Source: Aliterella sp. RAGGC_92
GTDB lineage: Bacteria > Cyanobacteriota > Cyanobacteriia > Cyanobacteriales > Chroococcidiopsidaceae
Assembly (NCBI GenBank): GCA_030826005.1
Contig: JAPJOW010000003.1
Location: forward strand, 1-34,313
Reading direction: 5' to 3'
Length of the DNA: 34,313 bases
Below, in pieces: positions 24,497-33,903 of this stretch. Both the position numbers and the translations under genes were made by a program. Below the pieces are notes generated by a model. It saw nothing but the letters and a program-made list of their open reading frames with translations, made no database searches and had not been told where the DNA came from. Within the stretch, counting starts at the first letter, position 1, and the number at the start of each line of letters is the position of its first letter.

Positions 24497-24528
24497 TAGC
24501 AGTTAGCTTAAAATAACGCTAACTGCTA
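24497..24528 (-). terminator. Hairpin between ccsA and comB
   Basis: Arms TAGCAGTTAGC (24497-24507) and GCTAACTGCTA (24518-24528) enclose a ten-base loop. It sits four bases after the ccsA stop codon. There is no clear T-run, so it may mark an mRNA end or a stabilising stem. Its arms share the CAGTTAGC/GCTAAC wording of the 10596-10632 hairpin. Confidence 0.45.
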
Positions 24529-24532
24529 AGAC

Positions 24533-25528
24533 TTAAAAGAACCAGCCGTAAGAATGCAAGCCTTTACCTAATAAATTTACTCCCAAATAACAAACCCAAA
24601 CAACCACAAACCCGGCGGCAGCTAAAATAGCTGGACTGCGACCTTGCCAGCCGCGAGTAATGCGAGAATGGAGGTAAGCTGCAAATACCAGCCAAGTAAT
24701 TAATGCCCAAGTTTCTTTAGGGTCCCAACTCCAGTAAGATCCCCAAGCTTCATTTGCCCAAACTCCTCCGGCAATAATGCCAATTGTCAGTAGGGGAAAT
24801 CCTAGCCCGATAATTCGGTAGCTGATATTATCTAAAGTTTCTGCAAGGCTGAGGCGTTGGGGTGAAAGCGGTTCGACCACAGTTTCCGTTGTGGCTTCGA
24901 GAACTGCGGTATTACCATTACTTGTATACTGCGCTAAATTCATTGCTTGGGTTTGGGTTGCCAAATTTGCCGCTCGATGCAAGCGATAGCCACCCGTACC
25001 AACAGAACTACCCCGCAATTCTACATTCGCGCCGCGCGTTACAACTAAAAATGCGATCGCCAGTAACGACCCTACCATTAAAGCTGAATAACTTAGCATC
25101 ATGACGCTGACGTGCATCATCAACCAATTAGACTTCAACGCAGGTACTAAGGGTTCGGAATTTTGCATTTGAGAGGGCAAAGTTAAAGTCGCAAAAGCAA
25201 CAATTGCCATCGCTACTGGTGCGGTTGCAACGCCTACTAAACGGCTGCGGCTGTTGTTTTCTGCTAAAAAGTGAATAGTTGTAATCCCCCAAGCTAGAAA
25301 AAATAGCGACTCGTACAAATTACTTAAGGGAAAATAACCGGCTTCTATCCATCTTGCCCCTAATAAAGTTGCCATACATAAGTTTGCGATCGCCATTCCC
25401 GCCGTTCCCAGTGCAGGTAAATAGCGCAATTGGGGAAAAGCTGCCCCAACCCAGTAAATTAACATAGTTGCAAATAATACCGCAAAAGCTGCATTATCTA
25501 ACCAGTTCTGGAGTGCTACCAGATTCAT
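24533..25528 (-). CDS. ccsA: Cytochrome c biogenesis protein CcsA (ResC type; often named CcsB by pipelines)
   Basis: A 331-residue thylakoid membrane protein of the System II haem delivery and ligation machinery, needed for cytochrome f and c6 maturation. It has about eight hydrophobic segments, the WWD-type haem motif in GSYWSWDPKETWALITW (near 265-281) and conserved His residues in LMMHVSVMMLSYSAL and AAYLHSRITRGW. A non-membrane stretch of about 60 residues (about 165-228) lies between helices, as in other cyanobacterial members. The partner CcsB/ResB is not in this window. The ATG is 100 bp from the DUF3352 gene stop upstream on the same strand. Confidence 0.94.
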   Translation of the reverse strand: MNLVALQNWLDNAAFAVLFATMLIYWVGAAFPQLRYLPALGTAGMAIANLCMATLLGARWIEAGYFPLSNLYESLFFLAWGITTIHFLAENNSRSRLVGVATAPVAMAIVAFATLTLPSQMQNSEPLVPALKSNWLMMHVSVMMLSYSALMVGSLLAIAFLVVTRGANVELRGSSVGTGGYRLHRAANLATQTQAMNLAQYTSNGNTAVLEATTETVVEPLSPQRLSLAETLDNISYRIIGLGFPLLTIGIIAGGVWANEAWGSYWSWDPKETWALITWLVFAAYLHSRITRGWQGRSPAILAAAGFVVVWVCYLGVNLLGKGLHSYGWFF

Positions 25529-25628
25529 ATAATATTCTCCGCGTCTCTATTTGCTAAAAATTTATGTTTATTACTATCGATTCTAACTGTAACAGCGTAG
25601 TATCAAATTGAGTTAAAGTTACTCTAGT

Positions 25629-27263
25629 TTAAGGTAGGGGAGTAGGGGGCAAACTTTGAGTTCCGGGACTAGCTAAGGGTTTGGGATTAGGATTTTTATT
25701 AAGTGCCATAAATATGTCATAGCGAATACTATGGCGATCGCTGACGGCGGTTGTTACTCCTATCGAACGTACTGAATCTAAAATAATTTGTTGATTGGGA
25801 ATAACTTGCGGTAGCGGCAAGTTTTTAAACGTTGGGTTGATATTCAAGAAAAATTGCCCGTTGTTAGGACTTAGTTGCGATGGTACGGCTTTTTGAAATT
25901 GCTCGGTACTTGCTAAATTAGCGGCTGGCGCAGGAATAATTTTCTCGGCTAATGGTGCGCCTAGGGTGAAAAAAGCAACATTATTATCTAACCAACCGTG
26001 AGTTGCTGTAAGCGTTCCGTAGGGGGCAATCCAGTTAGTAACGGGTTTGCCCCCTACTTGGGTTTGTTGAATTTTAAATTGATACTGATTGCTAATTACT
26101 TTATCTATTTCCTGAAAAGCTTTTTGGGCTTTATCAGAGTCTTTTGTCTGAATCATAAATGCTAAAGATAAAGCAAAGTCATTTGGCGAAGCGTCAGTTT
26201 TTGTTGGTGCGGGAATTACAGCTAAAGAAAATTCGCCATCCATCCAACTGAGCAAGTCTTCATCTAAATCTAAGCCAGTACTATTTTTTACCCCTGCGCG
26301 TAAGTTTTCTGGGGGGACGGGTGCAAGCGGATTAGTTTTAACCGATCGCAAATAATCAAGCCATAATTGCTGCAAGTTTCCTCCTGAAACCATCATCAAG
26401 GTTTCGGCAGGTAAGAGGCTTTGCATTTTTCCGGCATTATTTTGGACTAAATGCTCGCGATCGCTATTTGGTTTCAACCACGATACGCTTTTAAATTCAA
26501 TTCCTTCTGGTTCTAAGTTAATTGTTGTGGCTAACCCTTGACTTTGCTGAAGTTGAGCAAGAGGAGATTTTTTAGGATTGCTGTTTACTAGCCTTGTAGC
26601 GGCGGGAATATTAACGTAAACTTGAGCAAAATGATTGTCTTGGGCGATTTGGGCAAATTTTTCCTGAAAACTAGGCATTTTTAGCAAAGAGTTTTCGCCT
26701 TTGTAGGTATCGATTGCTCTTTGCGTTGCTTTGGCGTTATCGCTGATGACTAAAAAACGGTTATCTAATACTGTTGCTGAATATTTTTGATTTGTTTTTA
26801 TTTGAATGCCTTTATAAGTGCTTTCTCTCATGCCAACTGGCTTTGATAGTAAAGAAGCAGCAACATCGGGTTTGGCAATTGGCAATACCATCAGCATGGC
26901 TGACGCTCCTGAAGATGCTGGCGGCGATACTACAGCTAAAGTGACTTCTTTACCTACCCAAGGCTGAATATCTCGCTGATAGTTATAACCATTATCAGTA
27001 AGAAAGCGATCGCGCAATTCTACTAAGTAACTATCTAAAGTCGTTTGAGTTTGAGGCGTACCAAATTCACGCAATTGCTGCCATTTATTCGGCTCTGTAG
27101 ATACAGAAACCGTCAGCAGCGCGTCTTGAGGAATGAAATTAGCTCCGACAGGGAGTTGAGCTAATTTTTGAGGAGCAATTAATAGCCAGTAAGTAGCTAC
27201 ACCACCGCCAACTAACAAGCTAGTTGCTAATATCGGCAGCAGTAATTTGTTGTTTTTAGTCAT
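25629..27263 (-). CDS. DUF3352 domain-containing protein
   Basis: A 544-residue cyanobacterial DUF3352 protein. An N-terminal membrane anchor or signal (LLLPILATSLLVGGGVATYWLL, residues about 8-29) is followed by a large soluble domain, so it should face the periplasm or lumen. Repeated phrases such as PWVGKEVTLAVVSP and SWMDGEFSLAVIPA mark two similar halves. A Pro-rich tail ends the protein. No enzyme motif is visible and the family function is unknown. It lies 134 bp after pstB and in the same direction as ccsA and comB, so read-through from the pst operon is possible. Confidence 0.85.
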   Translation of the reverse strand: MTKNNKLLLPILATSLLVGGGVATYWLLIAPQKLAQLPVGANFIPQDALLTVSVSTEPNKWQQLREFGTPQTQTTLDSYLVELRDRFLTDNGYNYQRDIQPWVGKEVTLAVVSPPASSGASAMLMVLPIAKPDVAASLLSKPVGMRESTYKGIQIKTNQKYSATVLDNRFLVISDNAKATQRAIDTYKGENSLLKMPSFQEKFAQIAQDNHFAQVYVNIPAATRLVNSNPKKSPLAQLQQSQGLATTINLEPEGIEFKSVSWLKPNSDREHLVQNNAGKMQSLLPAETLMMVSGGNLQQLWLDYLRSVKTNPLAPVPPENLRAGVKNSTGLDLDEDLLSWMDGEFSLAVIPAPTKTDASPNDFALSLAFMIQTKDSDKAQKAFQEIDKVISNQYQFKIQQTQVGGKPVTNWIAPYGTLTATHGWLDNNVAFFTLGAPLAEKIIPAPAANLASTEQFQKAVPSQLSPNNGQFFLNINPTFKNLPLPQVIPNQQIILDSVRSIGVTTAVSDRHSIRYDIFMALNKNPNPKPLASPGTQSLPPTPLP

Positions 27264-27397
27264 CGATCGAAAGTAATTGTTAACTAACTAGGCAATACGC
27301 TATAGTCACTTTAGCTAATTGCAATAAGTTGCTAACTAAAAATTTAGCTCCAAGTTGAGTTTTTACCCAGGATGCGATCGCATTTTTTGCCTGCAAG

Positions 27398-28204
27398 TTA
27401 ACCAAAGCGCCCGCTTACATATTCTTGAGTTGATTTTTCCTGGGGATTTTGGAAGATAACTTCTGTTAAGTCATGTTCTACTAAATAACCCATTCTCCCA
27501 CCTTTATCTGTTGGCTCGACGTTAAAAAAGGCAGTCATATCCGATACTCTAGAAGCTTGCTGCATATTGTGGGTGACAATCACAATCGTGTATTTTTCTT
27601 TAAGTTCTTGCAGTAATTCTTCTATTCTGATTGTAGAAATCGGATCGAGCGCCGAACAAGGTTCGTCCATTAAAATAATGTCTGGCTGGACTGCTACCGC
27701 ACGAGCAATACACAAACGCTGTTGTTGTCCTCCCGAAAGAGATAAACCACTTTGCTTGAGTTTGTCTTTAACTTCATCCCACAAAGCTGCTTGACGAAGC
27801 GATTGCTCTACCAATTCATCCATATCGCCGCGATAGCCGTTAATCTTAGCGCCAAAGGTGATGTTGTCGTAAATTGACTTAGGAAAAGGATTAGCTTTTT
27901 GAAATACCATGCCTACTTGTCGGCGTACTTCTACAGGATCTATAGAAGGGGCATAAAGGTTTTGATCGTAGTAAAATACTTTTCCTTCAGCGCGAAAACT
28001 ATCAATTAGGTCATTAAGACGGTTGTAACACCGTAAAAGCGTACTTTTGCCACAACCAGAAGGGCCAATAAAAGCAGTAATCCGATTTTTGGGAATATTT
28101 AAGGAAATATTTTTTAAAGCTAAAAAATTTCCGTAGTAGACATTAAGATTTTCTGTCCGCAAAATAGTTTGCGTTTGGTTGCTAGTTGAGGCTGTAGTCA
28201 TCAT
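27398..28204 (-). CDS. pstB: Phosphate ABC transporter ATP-binding protein
   Basis: A 268-residue ATPase that powers the PstSCAB high-affinity phosphate importer at the inner face of the plasma membrane. Walker A is GPSGCGKST (47-55), the Q-loop is GMVFQKANPFPKSIYDNI with the Pst-typical PFPKS, the signature is LSGGQQQRL, Walker B is IILMDEPCSALDP and the H-loop is VTHNMQQASR. The length agrees with other PstB proteins. It is the last pst gene of the transcript, 112 bp after pstA. Two adjacent ATGs (28204 and 28201) are possible starts. Confidence 0.97.
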   Translation of the reverse strand: MMTTASTSNQTQTILRTENLNVYYGNFLALKNISLNIPKNRITAFIGPSGCGKSTLLRCYNRLNDLIDSFRAEGKVFYYDQNLYAPSIDPVEVRRQVGMVFQKANPFPKSIYDNITFGAKINGYRGDMDELVEQSLRQAALWDEVKDKLKQSGLSLSGGQQQRLCIARAVAVQPDIILMDEPCSALDPISTIRIEELLQELKEKYTIVIVTHNMQQASRVSDMTAFFNVEPTDKGGRMGYLVEHDLTEVIFQNPQEKSTQEYVSGRFG

Positions 28205-28316
28205 ATAGAAGAAAATTTGTGGAAGTTAATAAAACAATTAGCTTGTGGGCGGTAGAATTTGCCTAAAGTGCGCTCAGTCAATTTGCCAAGAGCGATCTTT
28301 TTAGCTCAAAAACTGG

Positions 28317-29207
28317 TTAAGCCCGCTTGCGGGTAGCCAGGCGGGAGATAATACTTGTAATCAAGACTAAAAATACTAAAACTAAAGAAGCTGCCCAAGC
28401 GAGTTCTTGCTGGTTATCGAAAGGAACGATCGCAAAGTTAAAAACTAAAACCGCCAGCGATGGGGTAGGAGAAGTTAAATTTGTGGGCCAAAACTGCGTA
28501 AACAGCGCTGTAAATAGCAACGGTGCGGTTTCTCCGGCGGCTCTTGCGATCGCTAAAGTTGTCCCGGTAACAATCGCTGGAATCGCTACGGGCAAAACTA
28601 CTTGAACTACAGTTTGAAACTTAGTTGCACCAATACCTACCGCCGCTTGGCGCAAGTCTTTTGAAACTAATTGCAGCGATTCGTCGGTAGTGCGGACAAT
28701 GATTGGGAGCATCAAAATTGATAAAGCAATTCCCCCAGCGATCGCGCTAAAAGTACCCATTGTCAGGACTACTACACCGTAAGCAAAAACTCCAGCAATA
28801 ATTGAGGGAACGCCGCTTAGAACGTTGGTAGCAAAGCGAATGGTATCGGCAACTTTACCTCTACTAAACTCTGTGAGATAAATTGCTGCTAGTACGCCGA
28901 CAGGAATGCTAATTAAAGCTGCAATACCCACCATCATTAACGTGCCGACAATCGCACTACCAAAGCCACCTCCTTCTACTAAGGGGGGTGGGGGAAGTTC
29001 GGTAAATACGCTGGGGGTAAGACGGCTAAAGCCTTTAATTGTGACGTAGCTTAAAACCGCAACTAGCGGAATCAAAGCGATAATCGCACAAGCAAACGCC
29101 AAAGTTGTCATTACTGTGCCAAATATGACTCTTTTAGAGTTAGGCGAACGATTTAAGCTGCGGTTTGTGGCGTTTTTAGCAAATCGTTCTGGATTTTGAG
29201 ATATCAT
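28317..29207 (-). CDS. pstA: Phosphate ABC transporter permease PstA
   Basis: A 296-residue permease with six hydrophobic segments. The inner-membrane permease signature is DLRQAAVGIGATKFQTVVQVVLP written around Gly and Ala, as in PstA. A phrase typical of this subunit, GVLAAIYLTEFSRG, is at about 104-117. It forms the channel of the phosphate importer together with PstC. The start is 43 bp after the pstC stop. A Pro-rich periplasmic stretch (TELPPPPLVEGG) after the first helix is usual in PstA proteins of this phylum. Confidence 0.95.
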   Translation of the reverse strand: MISQNPERFAKNATNRSLNRSPNSKRVIFGTVMTTLAFACAIIALIPLVAVLSYVTIKGFSRLTPSVFTELPPPPLVEGGGFGSAIVGTLMMVGIAALISIPVGVLAAIYLTEFSRGKVADTIRFATNVLSGVPSIIAGVFAYGVVVLTMGTFSAIAGGIALSILMLPIIVRTTDESLQLVSKDLRQAAVGIGATKFQTVVQVVLPVAIPAIVTGTTLAIARAAGETAPLLFTALFTQFWPTNLTSPTPSLAVLVFNFAIVPFDNQQELAWAASLVLVFLVLITSIISRLATRKRA

Positions 29208-29250
29208 ACTTCAGGTGTTTTTGGCTTGATGGCAGTAAATTTCATTTAAT

Positions 29251-30201
29251 CTAGATTCTCCCTACTCTCCGCACTACTAACTCTGCTAAAACATTGACTA
29301 GCAAAGTTAGAGCAAATAAAACTAACGCTGCATACATCAAAGCCGAAATTTGAATTCCATCTGCTTCCGCAAATTGATTGGCAAGTAACGAAGCAATTGT
29401 ATTGCCTGTAGTCAAAATCGAAGGACTAATGCGGTTAGAGTTGCCAATAATCATGGTTACTGCCATTGTCTCACCCATTGCCCTTCCTAGCCCTAACATT
29501 GTCGCGCCGACAATTCCTGAAGTTGCCGCAGGTAATAAAACTTGGAAAATTGTTTCCCAGCGCGTCGCTCCTAGCCCATAAGCGGCTTGACGCAAATCCG
29601 GCGGTAATGAAACTAAAGCGTCGCGAGAAATTGCCGTAATAATAGGCAAAATCATAATTGTCAAAACTATTCCTGCTGGCAGTATGCCAGGGCCAGAAGG
29701 GGGCGTACTAAATATTGGCAGCCAACCTAGAGATGAGTGCAATACTTTGCCAACACTTGTCAAGATAGGAATTAAGACAAAAATACCCCACAAACCATAG
29801 ACTACGCTAGGAATTGCTGCTAGTAGCTCAATCAAAAAGACAATCGCAGTTTGGATTGACGAAGGGAGGAAGTTTTCGCTAACTATAAGCGCCGTTCCGA
29901 CTCCAATTGGTACGGCTAAAACTAGGGCAATAAATGCCGTAACCAACGTGCCATAAATTTGGGGTAGTGCGCCATACTCCTCTTTAACGGGATTCCAAGC
30001 TGTGGAAGTTAGGAAGCCCAAACCATATTTTTGAATTGCTGGCATTGCTTCGAGCGCTACTTCTAGAGCAATCCAAAGCAAAACCGCAGCGATCGCCAGT
30101 GCTAGTAAGCGCGTTAGCCAAACAAACCCTCTATCGAGATTTTTTTCCCAACTAGGGCGTGGTTTGATAGTTGTTTGAGCTTGTGGGGTAAGCGAACTCA
30201 T
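29251..30201 (-). CDS. pstC: Phosphate ABC transporter permease PstC
   Basis: A 316-residue permease with six hydrophobic helices and a short basic cytoplasmic N-terminus. It shows PIGVGTALIVSENF, the Pst motif AIPSVVYGLWGIFVLIP, and the EAA-like cytoplasmic loop DLRQAAYGLGATRWETIFQVLLP, written as in PstC proteins. GRAMGETMAVTMIIGN near the C-terminus is also typical. It pairs with PstA to form the membrane channel. It lies 49 bp after pstS, in the same transcript. Confidence 0.96.
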   Translation of the reverse strand: MSSLTPQAQTTIKPRPSWEKNLDRGFVWLTRLLALAIAAVLLWIALEVALEAMPAIQKYGLGFLTSTAWNPVKEEYGALPQIYGTLVTAFIALVLAVPIGVGTALIVSENFLPSSIQTAIVFLIELLAAIPSVVYGLWGIFVLIPILTSVGKVLHSSLGWLPIFSTPPSGPGILPAGIVLTIMILPIITAISRDALVSLPPDLRQAAYGLGATRWETIFQVLLPAATSGIVGATMLGLGRAMGETMAVTMIIGNSNRISPSILTTGNTIASLLANQFAEADGIQISALMYAALVLFALTLLVNVLAELVVRRVGRI

Positions 30202-30250
30202 GAGTTATTTTCCTAATAGACTTACAAGCGCAATATTGACAATGGATTTA

Positions 30251-31348
30251 CTATTGGCTGAGAGCATCAACGGCAGGCTGTACTTTGCTAACAACATTTT
30301 CCGGTAAGGGTACGTAACCTAATTCACCGCTAAATTTTTGTCCTTCGGTCAAGCTCCACTTCAGCATATTTTCTACAGCTTGCGCTTTTGCTGGATCGTC
30401 GTACTTTTTGTAAGCCATAATCCAAGAATAGGACACTATGGGGTAAGCGTCAGCACTTGGAGGGTCGGGGGCAAAAGCTAAGAAGTTTTCGGGTAAAGTC
30501 ACCGAGGCGAGGGCGGCAGATGCCGATTCTGGTGTAGCTGCTACATACTTACCTGCTTTGTTTTCCAAAACAGCAAAAGGTATCTTATTTTGAGTTGCAT
30601 ATCCGTACTCAGTGTAGCCAATTGCTCCTTGAGTTTGTTGAATTTGCGCTGTTACGCCTTCATTTCCTTTTGCTCCTGTTCCTACGGGCCAGCTAACAGA
30701 TTTTCCTTCTCCCGGCCCGCTTTTCCAAGCTGGACTAATGGCGCTGAGGTGTTTTGTTAATACGGCGGTAGTACCGCTACCATCAGAACGGTAAATAACT
30801 GTAATTGGCTGGTCTGGTAGCTTTAAGTCAGGATTAAGCTTGGCAATTCGCGGATCGTTCCAATTAGTAATTTTGCCTAACAAAATATCTGGATAAACAT
30901 CTCGCGATAGTTTTATTCCTTCTATCCCAGGTAAATTGTACGCAAGGACGACGCTACCTGCGGTTGCTGGCACTAAAAGCACGCCGCGAGACACTTTAGC
31001 AATTTCTTCAGCAGTCATCCCGGTATCGCTGGCACCAAAATCTATAGTCCCGGCAGTAAACTGTTTTACACCCGCACCACTACCTACAGATTGATAGCTA
31101 ATTTTGGTATTGGGATTAATTTTGTTGTATTCAGAAAACCAGCGCTGATATAACGGTGCGGGAAATGAAGCCCCCGCACCATTTAAGGTTGCACCCGCAG
31201 CATTTGTATCGGCGGCGGGACTTGCCGCAGTATTTGTATCGGCGCTAGGAGCATTTTGTGCTTGTGGCTGGCAAGATGCTATACCAAAAGATAGAGCTAC
31301 TAGCGACATCAAAAAAGCTCTACGAGTTGAGTCAATGCGGGAAAACAT
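30251..31348 (-). CDS. pstS: Phosphate-binding lipoprotein PstS
   Basis: A 365-residue periplasmic phosphate-binding protein. The N-terminus has a twin arginine (STRRAFL, Arg9-Arg10), a hydrophobic stretch and a lipobox ending at Cys26 (IASC). It is therefore probably a lipoprotein, possibly Tat-exported. An Ala/Asp/Thr-rich linker (about 28-50) leads to the binding domain. That domain contains GAGASFPAPLYQRW, YQSVGSGAGVKQF, DFGASDTGM and YRSDGSGTTAVLTKHL, which surround the phosphate in the family. It is the first gene of the pst operon and has a Pho box 51-80 bp before its start, so induction on phosphate starvation is expected. LspA, needed to mature such lipoproteins, is encoded 2 kb away. 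Confidence 0.96.
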   Translation of the reverse strand: MFSRIDSTRRAFLMSLVALSFGIASCQPQAQNAPSADTNTAASPAADTNAAGATLNGAGASFPAPLYQRWFSEYNKINPNTKISYQSVGSGAGVKQFTAGTIDFGASDTGMTAEEIAKVSRGVLLVPATAGSVVLAYNLPGIEGIKLSRDVYPDILLGKITNWNDPRIAKLNPDLKLPDQPITVIYRSDGSGTTAVLTKHLSAISPAWKSGPGEGKSVSWPVGTGAKGNEGVTAQIQQTQGAIGYTEYGYATQNKIPFAVLENKAGKYVAATPESASAALASVTLPENFLAFAPDPPSADAYPIVSYSWIMAYKKYDDPAKAQAVENMLKWSLTEGQKFSGELGYVPLPENVVSKVQPAVDALSQ

Positions 31349-31398
31349 AAAAAAGTCTGCGTATTTTTACGAGTATTCGTCTCGACCTTAGCGCTTTG

Positions 31399-31428
31399 TT
31401 GTAAAGACAAGGTAAAGGAAAGGTTAAC
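31399..31428 (-). promoter_or_regulatory. Pho box upstream of pstS
   Basis: Read on the minus strand, three eight-base direct repeats stand exactly 11 bp apart: GTTAACCT, CTTTACCT and CTTTACAA, with three-base spacers TTC and TGT. This matches the cyanobacterial SphR/PhoB box (CTTAACCT-like repeats every 11 bp). The last repeat ends 50 bp before the pstS ATG. Confidence 0.8.
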
Positions 31429-31598
31429 AATAATAAAATCTATTAGGAGGGGATTGGTTAAATAGGATTGATGTATCTATCTATGTAGAAAGTTATTTAT
31501 GATGTCAATCATACAAGCAAAAATTAAATAAACAGGCAATAAAGGTCTACCCAGTGGTAAAATGCCAACACTTAAGTCATGCAATCTAGGGGCAAAAA

Positions 31599-32711
31599 GT
31601 GGTTCACGCACCCTTATCAAATGCCTTCGACCGATTAAATACCGAGTTACCGAGTAGCAAAGACCTACTAAAAAAGTGGCTTGATGATTTAGTAAAGCGG
31701 ATCGTTGGTGGAAAATCGATCGATCGAGAGATAGCGATCGCGCTTACCAAAATAGAAGGTCAAGAAAATATCTTGCTATTATGTGCTGCTGCCGATCGCG
31801 TCCGTCAAGAATGCTGCGGCAATACGGTAGATTTATGCAGTATTATCAACGTAAAATCAGGCAATTGCTCGGAAAATTGCGGTTTTTGCTCTCAGTCAGC
31901 CCACCATCAAGGCAAAGATTCGCCAATTTATGGATTGAAGTCAAGCGAGGAAATTCTCGCTCAAGCTAAAGCCGCCGAAGCTGCGGGCGCAAAACGTTTT
32001 TGCTTAGTAAGTCAAGGGCGGGGACCTAAATATAGCAGCCCCAAATCTACAGAGTTCGAGCAGATTTTAGCTACGGTAGAGCAGATTATTGCGGAGACAA
32101 ACATCAAGCCTTGCTGTGCGTTAGGCGAAGTTACACCAGAACAAGCCCAAGCGCTAAAAGCTGCGGGAGTAACGCGCTACAATCACAATTTAGAAGCATC
32201 GGAAAGCTTTTTTCCCAATGTTGTGACAACTCATAGTTGGCGCGATCGCGTAGCCACAATCAAAAACCTCAAGTCCGCAGGTATCCAAGCTTGTACTGGC
32301 GGCATTATGGGCTTGGGGGAAAGCTGGGAAGATAGAATCGATCTTGCTTTAGCACTGCGCGAATTAGAAGTAGAATCTGTACCTTTAAACTTGCTCAATC
32401 CTCGCGCCGGGACACCCCTAAGCGAGTTACCCAAACTAGATCCTTACGAAGCATTAAAAGCGATCGCTATTTTTCGCCTGATTTTACCCCAGCAAATTTT
32501 ACGTTATGCTGGCGGTCGCGAGGCGGTAATGGGAGAACTTCAAGAAATGGGTTTAAAATCTGGTATTAATGCCATGCTCGTCGGTCATTACCTCACAACT
32601 ATGGGACAACCGCCAGAACAAGATCGAGCGATGCTTGATAGCCTAGGACTTATTGGTGGCGAAGCACCAATTCCTGGCGAATGGATTGGTGAGGAGAGCG
32701 TCAAAAAATGA
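31599..32711 (+). CDS. bioB: Biotin synthase
   Basis: A 370-residue radical SAM enzyme that inserts sulfur into dethiobiotin to give biotin. The radical SAM cluster Cys residues are 90, 94 and 97 (GNCSENCGFC). Other family blocks are SQSAHHQ, LEASESFFPNVVTTHSW, GGIMGLGESWEDR and LNLLNPRAGTPL. The start is a GTG at 31599; there is no in-frame ATG nearby before the conserved part. A TAAAAT about 36 bp upstream could be a -10 element but has no good -35. BioY and LspA follow on the same strand. No other bio genes are in the window. Confidence 0.94.
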   Translation: MVHAPLSNAFDRLNTELPSSKDLLKKWLDDLVKRIVGGKSIDREIAIALTKIEGQENILLLCAAADRVRQECCGNTVDLCSIINVKSGNCSENCGFCSQSAHHQGKDSPIYGLKSSEEILAQAKAAEAAGAKRFCLVSQGRGPKYSSPKSTEFEQILATVEQIIAETNIKPCCALGEVTPEQAQALKAAGVTRYNHNLEASESFFPNVVTTHSWRDRVATIKNLKSAGIQACTGGIMGLGESWEDRIDLALALRELEVESVPLNLLNPRAGTPLSELPKLDPYEALKAIAIFRLILPQQILRYAGGREAVMGELQEMGLKSGINAMLVGHYLTTMGQPPEQDRAMLDSLGLIGGEAPIPGEWIGEESVKK

Positions 32712-32754
32712 GGGAATTATCCCTTGTCTCCCTGGTTTCCTTTGCTTGGGCGCA

Positions 32755-33357
32755 ATGCTTTGCGCCTCTACTCCCGTGACTGCTCCCAACCAGATAATGT
32801 GGGCTTTTATTGGCTTACTCTTAACTATTGGCGGTACTTTTCTAGATGCCTATATTACCAGTTCACCTTTGAACTGGAACAACGCTGGCATCCAAAGTTT
32901 TTCTTTGGGAATTACCTACCAAATTGGCGCAGTGCTATTAGTAGGTTGTTTAGGTGGTAAAAATGCTGGCGCGATTTCCCAAATTGCTTATTTACTACTT
33001 GGTTTAACGTGGCTGCCAGTATTTTCTCAAGGTGGCGGGGCGGACTACTTAAAACAGCCTTACTTTGGCTATATATTAGGATTTATCCCCGGAGCGTGGG
33101 CTTGTGGTTTATTGGCTTTCAAAACTCAGCCAAAAATAGAATCTCTTGCTTTTAGTTGCTTTTTTGGTTTAGCAGTAGTTCACATTACAGGATTAAGTTA
33201 TTTAATTCTCAGTCACGTTTTTAATTGGTTAAATTCTCCGTTGCCTTTATTACAGTTAGCTACTCAATACTCTCTATACCCTTTGCCAGGACAATTAGTA
33301 TTAGTTTGTGCAGTAACAGTTTTGGCTTACGGGTTAAGACACTTAATGTTTTACTAA
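32755..33357 (+). CDS. bioY: Biotin transporter BioY (ECF substrate-binding component)
   Basis: A hydrophobic protein of about 200 residues with five to six membrane helices. It matches BioY of the energy-coupling factor biotin importer. Recognisable blocks are FIGLLLTIGGTF, GCLGGKNAGAISQIAYLLLG and GFIPGAWACGLLAF. The ATG at 32755 is chosen because an earlier ATG at 32653 would overlap bioB by 59 bp and add unlike sequence; 32797 is another possibility. No EcfA or EcfT genes are nearby, which is usual, since a shared or solitary mode is known for BioY. Placement right after bioB fits a biotin supply operon. Confidence 0.88.
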   Translation: MLCASTPVTAPNQIMWAFIGLLLTIGGTFLDAYITSSPLNWNNAGIQSFSLGITYQIGAVLLVGCLGGKNAGAISQIAYLLLGLTWLPVFSQGGGADYLKQPYFGYILGFIPGAWACGLLAFKTQPKIESLAFSCFFGLAVVHITGLSYLILSHVFNWLNSPLPLLQLATQYSLYPLPGQLVLVCAVTVLAYGLRHLMFY

Positions 33358-33408
33358 ACGGTTGGCAGTCCAAAAACTTAACTTTTTCCTCGGTTTGCAC
33401 GAATTATT

Positions 33409-33885
33409 ATGCGTTTTAAAAATAGATTTTTTTGGATTGCGGCTATCGTTAGCTTAGGGTTAGATCAAGTTACAAAGTACTGGGTAGTCCACAATTTTAA
33501 CTTATTAGAAACGCACCCATTAATATTGGGAGTAATTCACTTTACTTATGTCCGAAATACTGGTGCAGCTTTTAGTATTTTGATGGGTAAAGCTGATATC
33601 TTGAAATGGTTATCTTTATTTGTGAGCTTAGGCTTGATGGCATTTGCCTTGTTTGGCGGCAAGCTAAAGAAGCTAGAACAGATAAGTTATGGGTTGCTTT
33701 TAGGCGGAGCAATGGGAAACGGAATTGATAGATTTATTTTTGGTAGCGTTGTAGATTTTATAGATTTGCGTTTGATTCGATTTGCTGTATTTAATCTAGC
33801 AGATGTAGCTATCAACCTAGGAATTGTTTGTTGGCTAATTGATAGCTTCTACAAGCCAAAATCCGAGCGCAATTCTCATCTTTAA
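33409..33885 (+). CDS. lspA: Lipoprotein signal peptidase (signal peptidase II)
   Basis: A 158-residue aspartyl membrane protease that cuts signal peptides from prolipoproteins after diacylglyceryl transfer. Four membrane helices are visible. The catalytic Asp residues are 107 (GNGIDRF) and 132 (FNLADVAI). Also present are the supporting Asp19 (LDQVTKYW), YVRNTGAAF (47-55) and VVDFIDL. Size is standard for the family. It starts 51 bp after bioY on the same strand, an arrangement seen in other cyanobacteria. The downstream hairpin belongs to the opposite strand by its T-run. Confidence 0.96.
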   Translation: MRFKNRFFWIAAIVSLGLDQVTKYWVVHNFNLLETHPLILGVIHFTYVRNTGAAFSILMGKADILKWLSLFVSLGLMAFALFGGKLKKLEQISYGLLLGGAMGNGIDRFIFGSVVDFIDLRLIRFAVFNLADVAINLGIVCWLIDSFYKPKSERNSHL

Positions 33886-33903
33886 TTTATTAAATGTAAG
33901 CCT

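Noticed and set aside
27372..27390. ATGCGATCGCAT followed by TTTTTT as a plus-strand terminator
   Set aside because: Genes on both sides are on the minus strand, and the palindrome is an extended HIP1 site near an A/T run.
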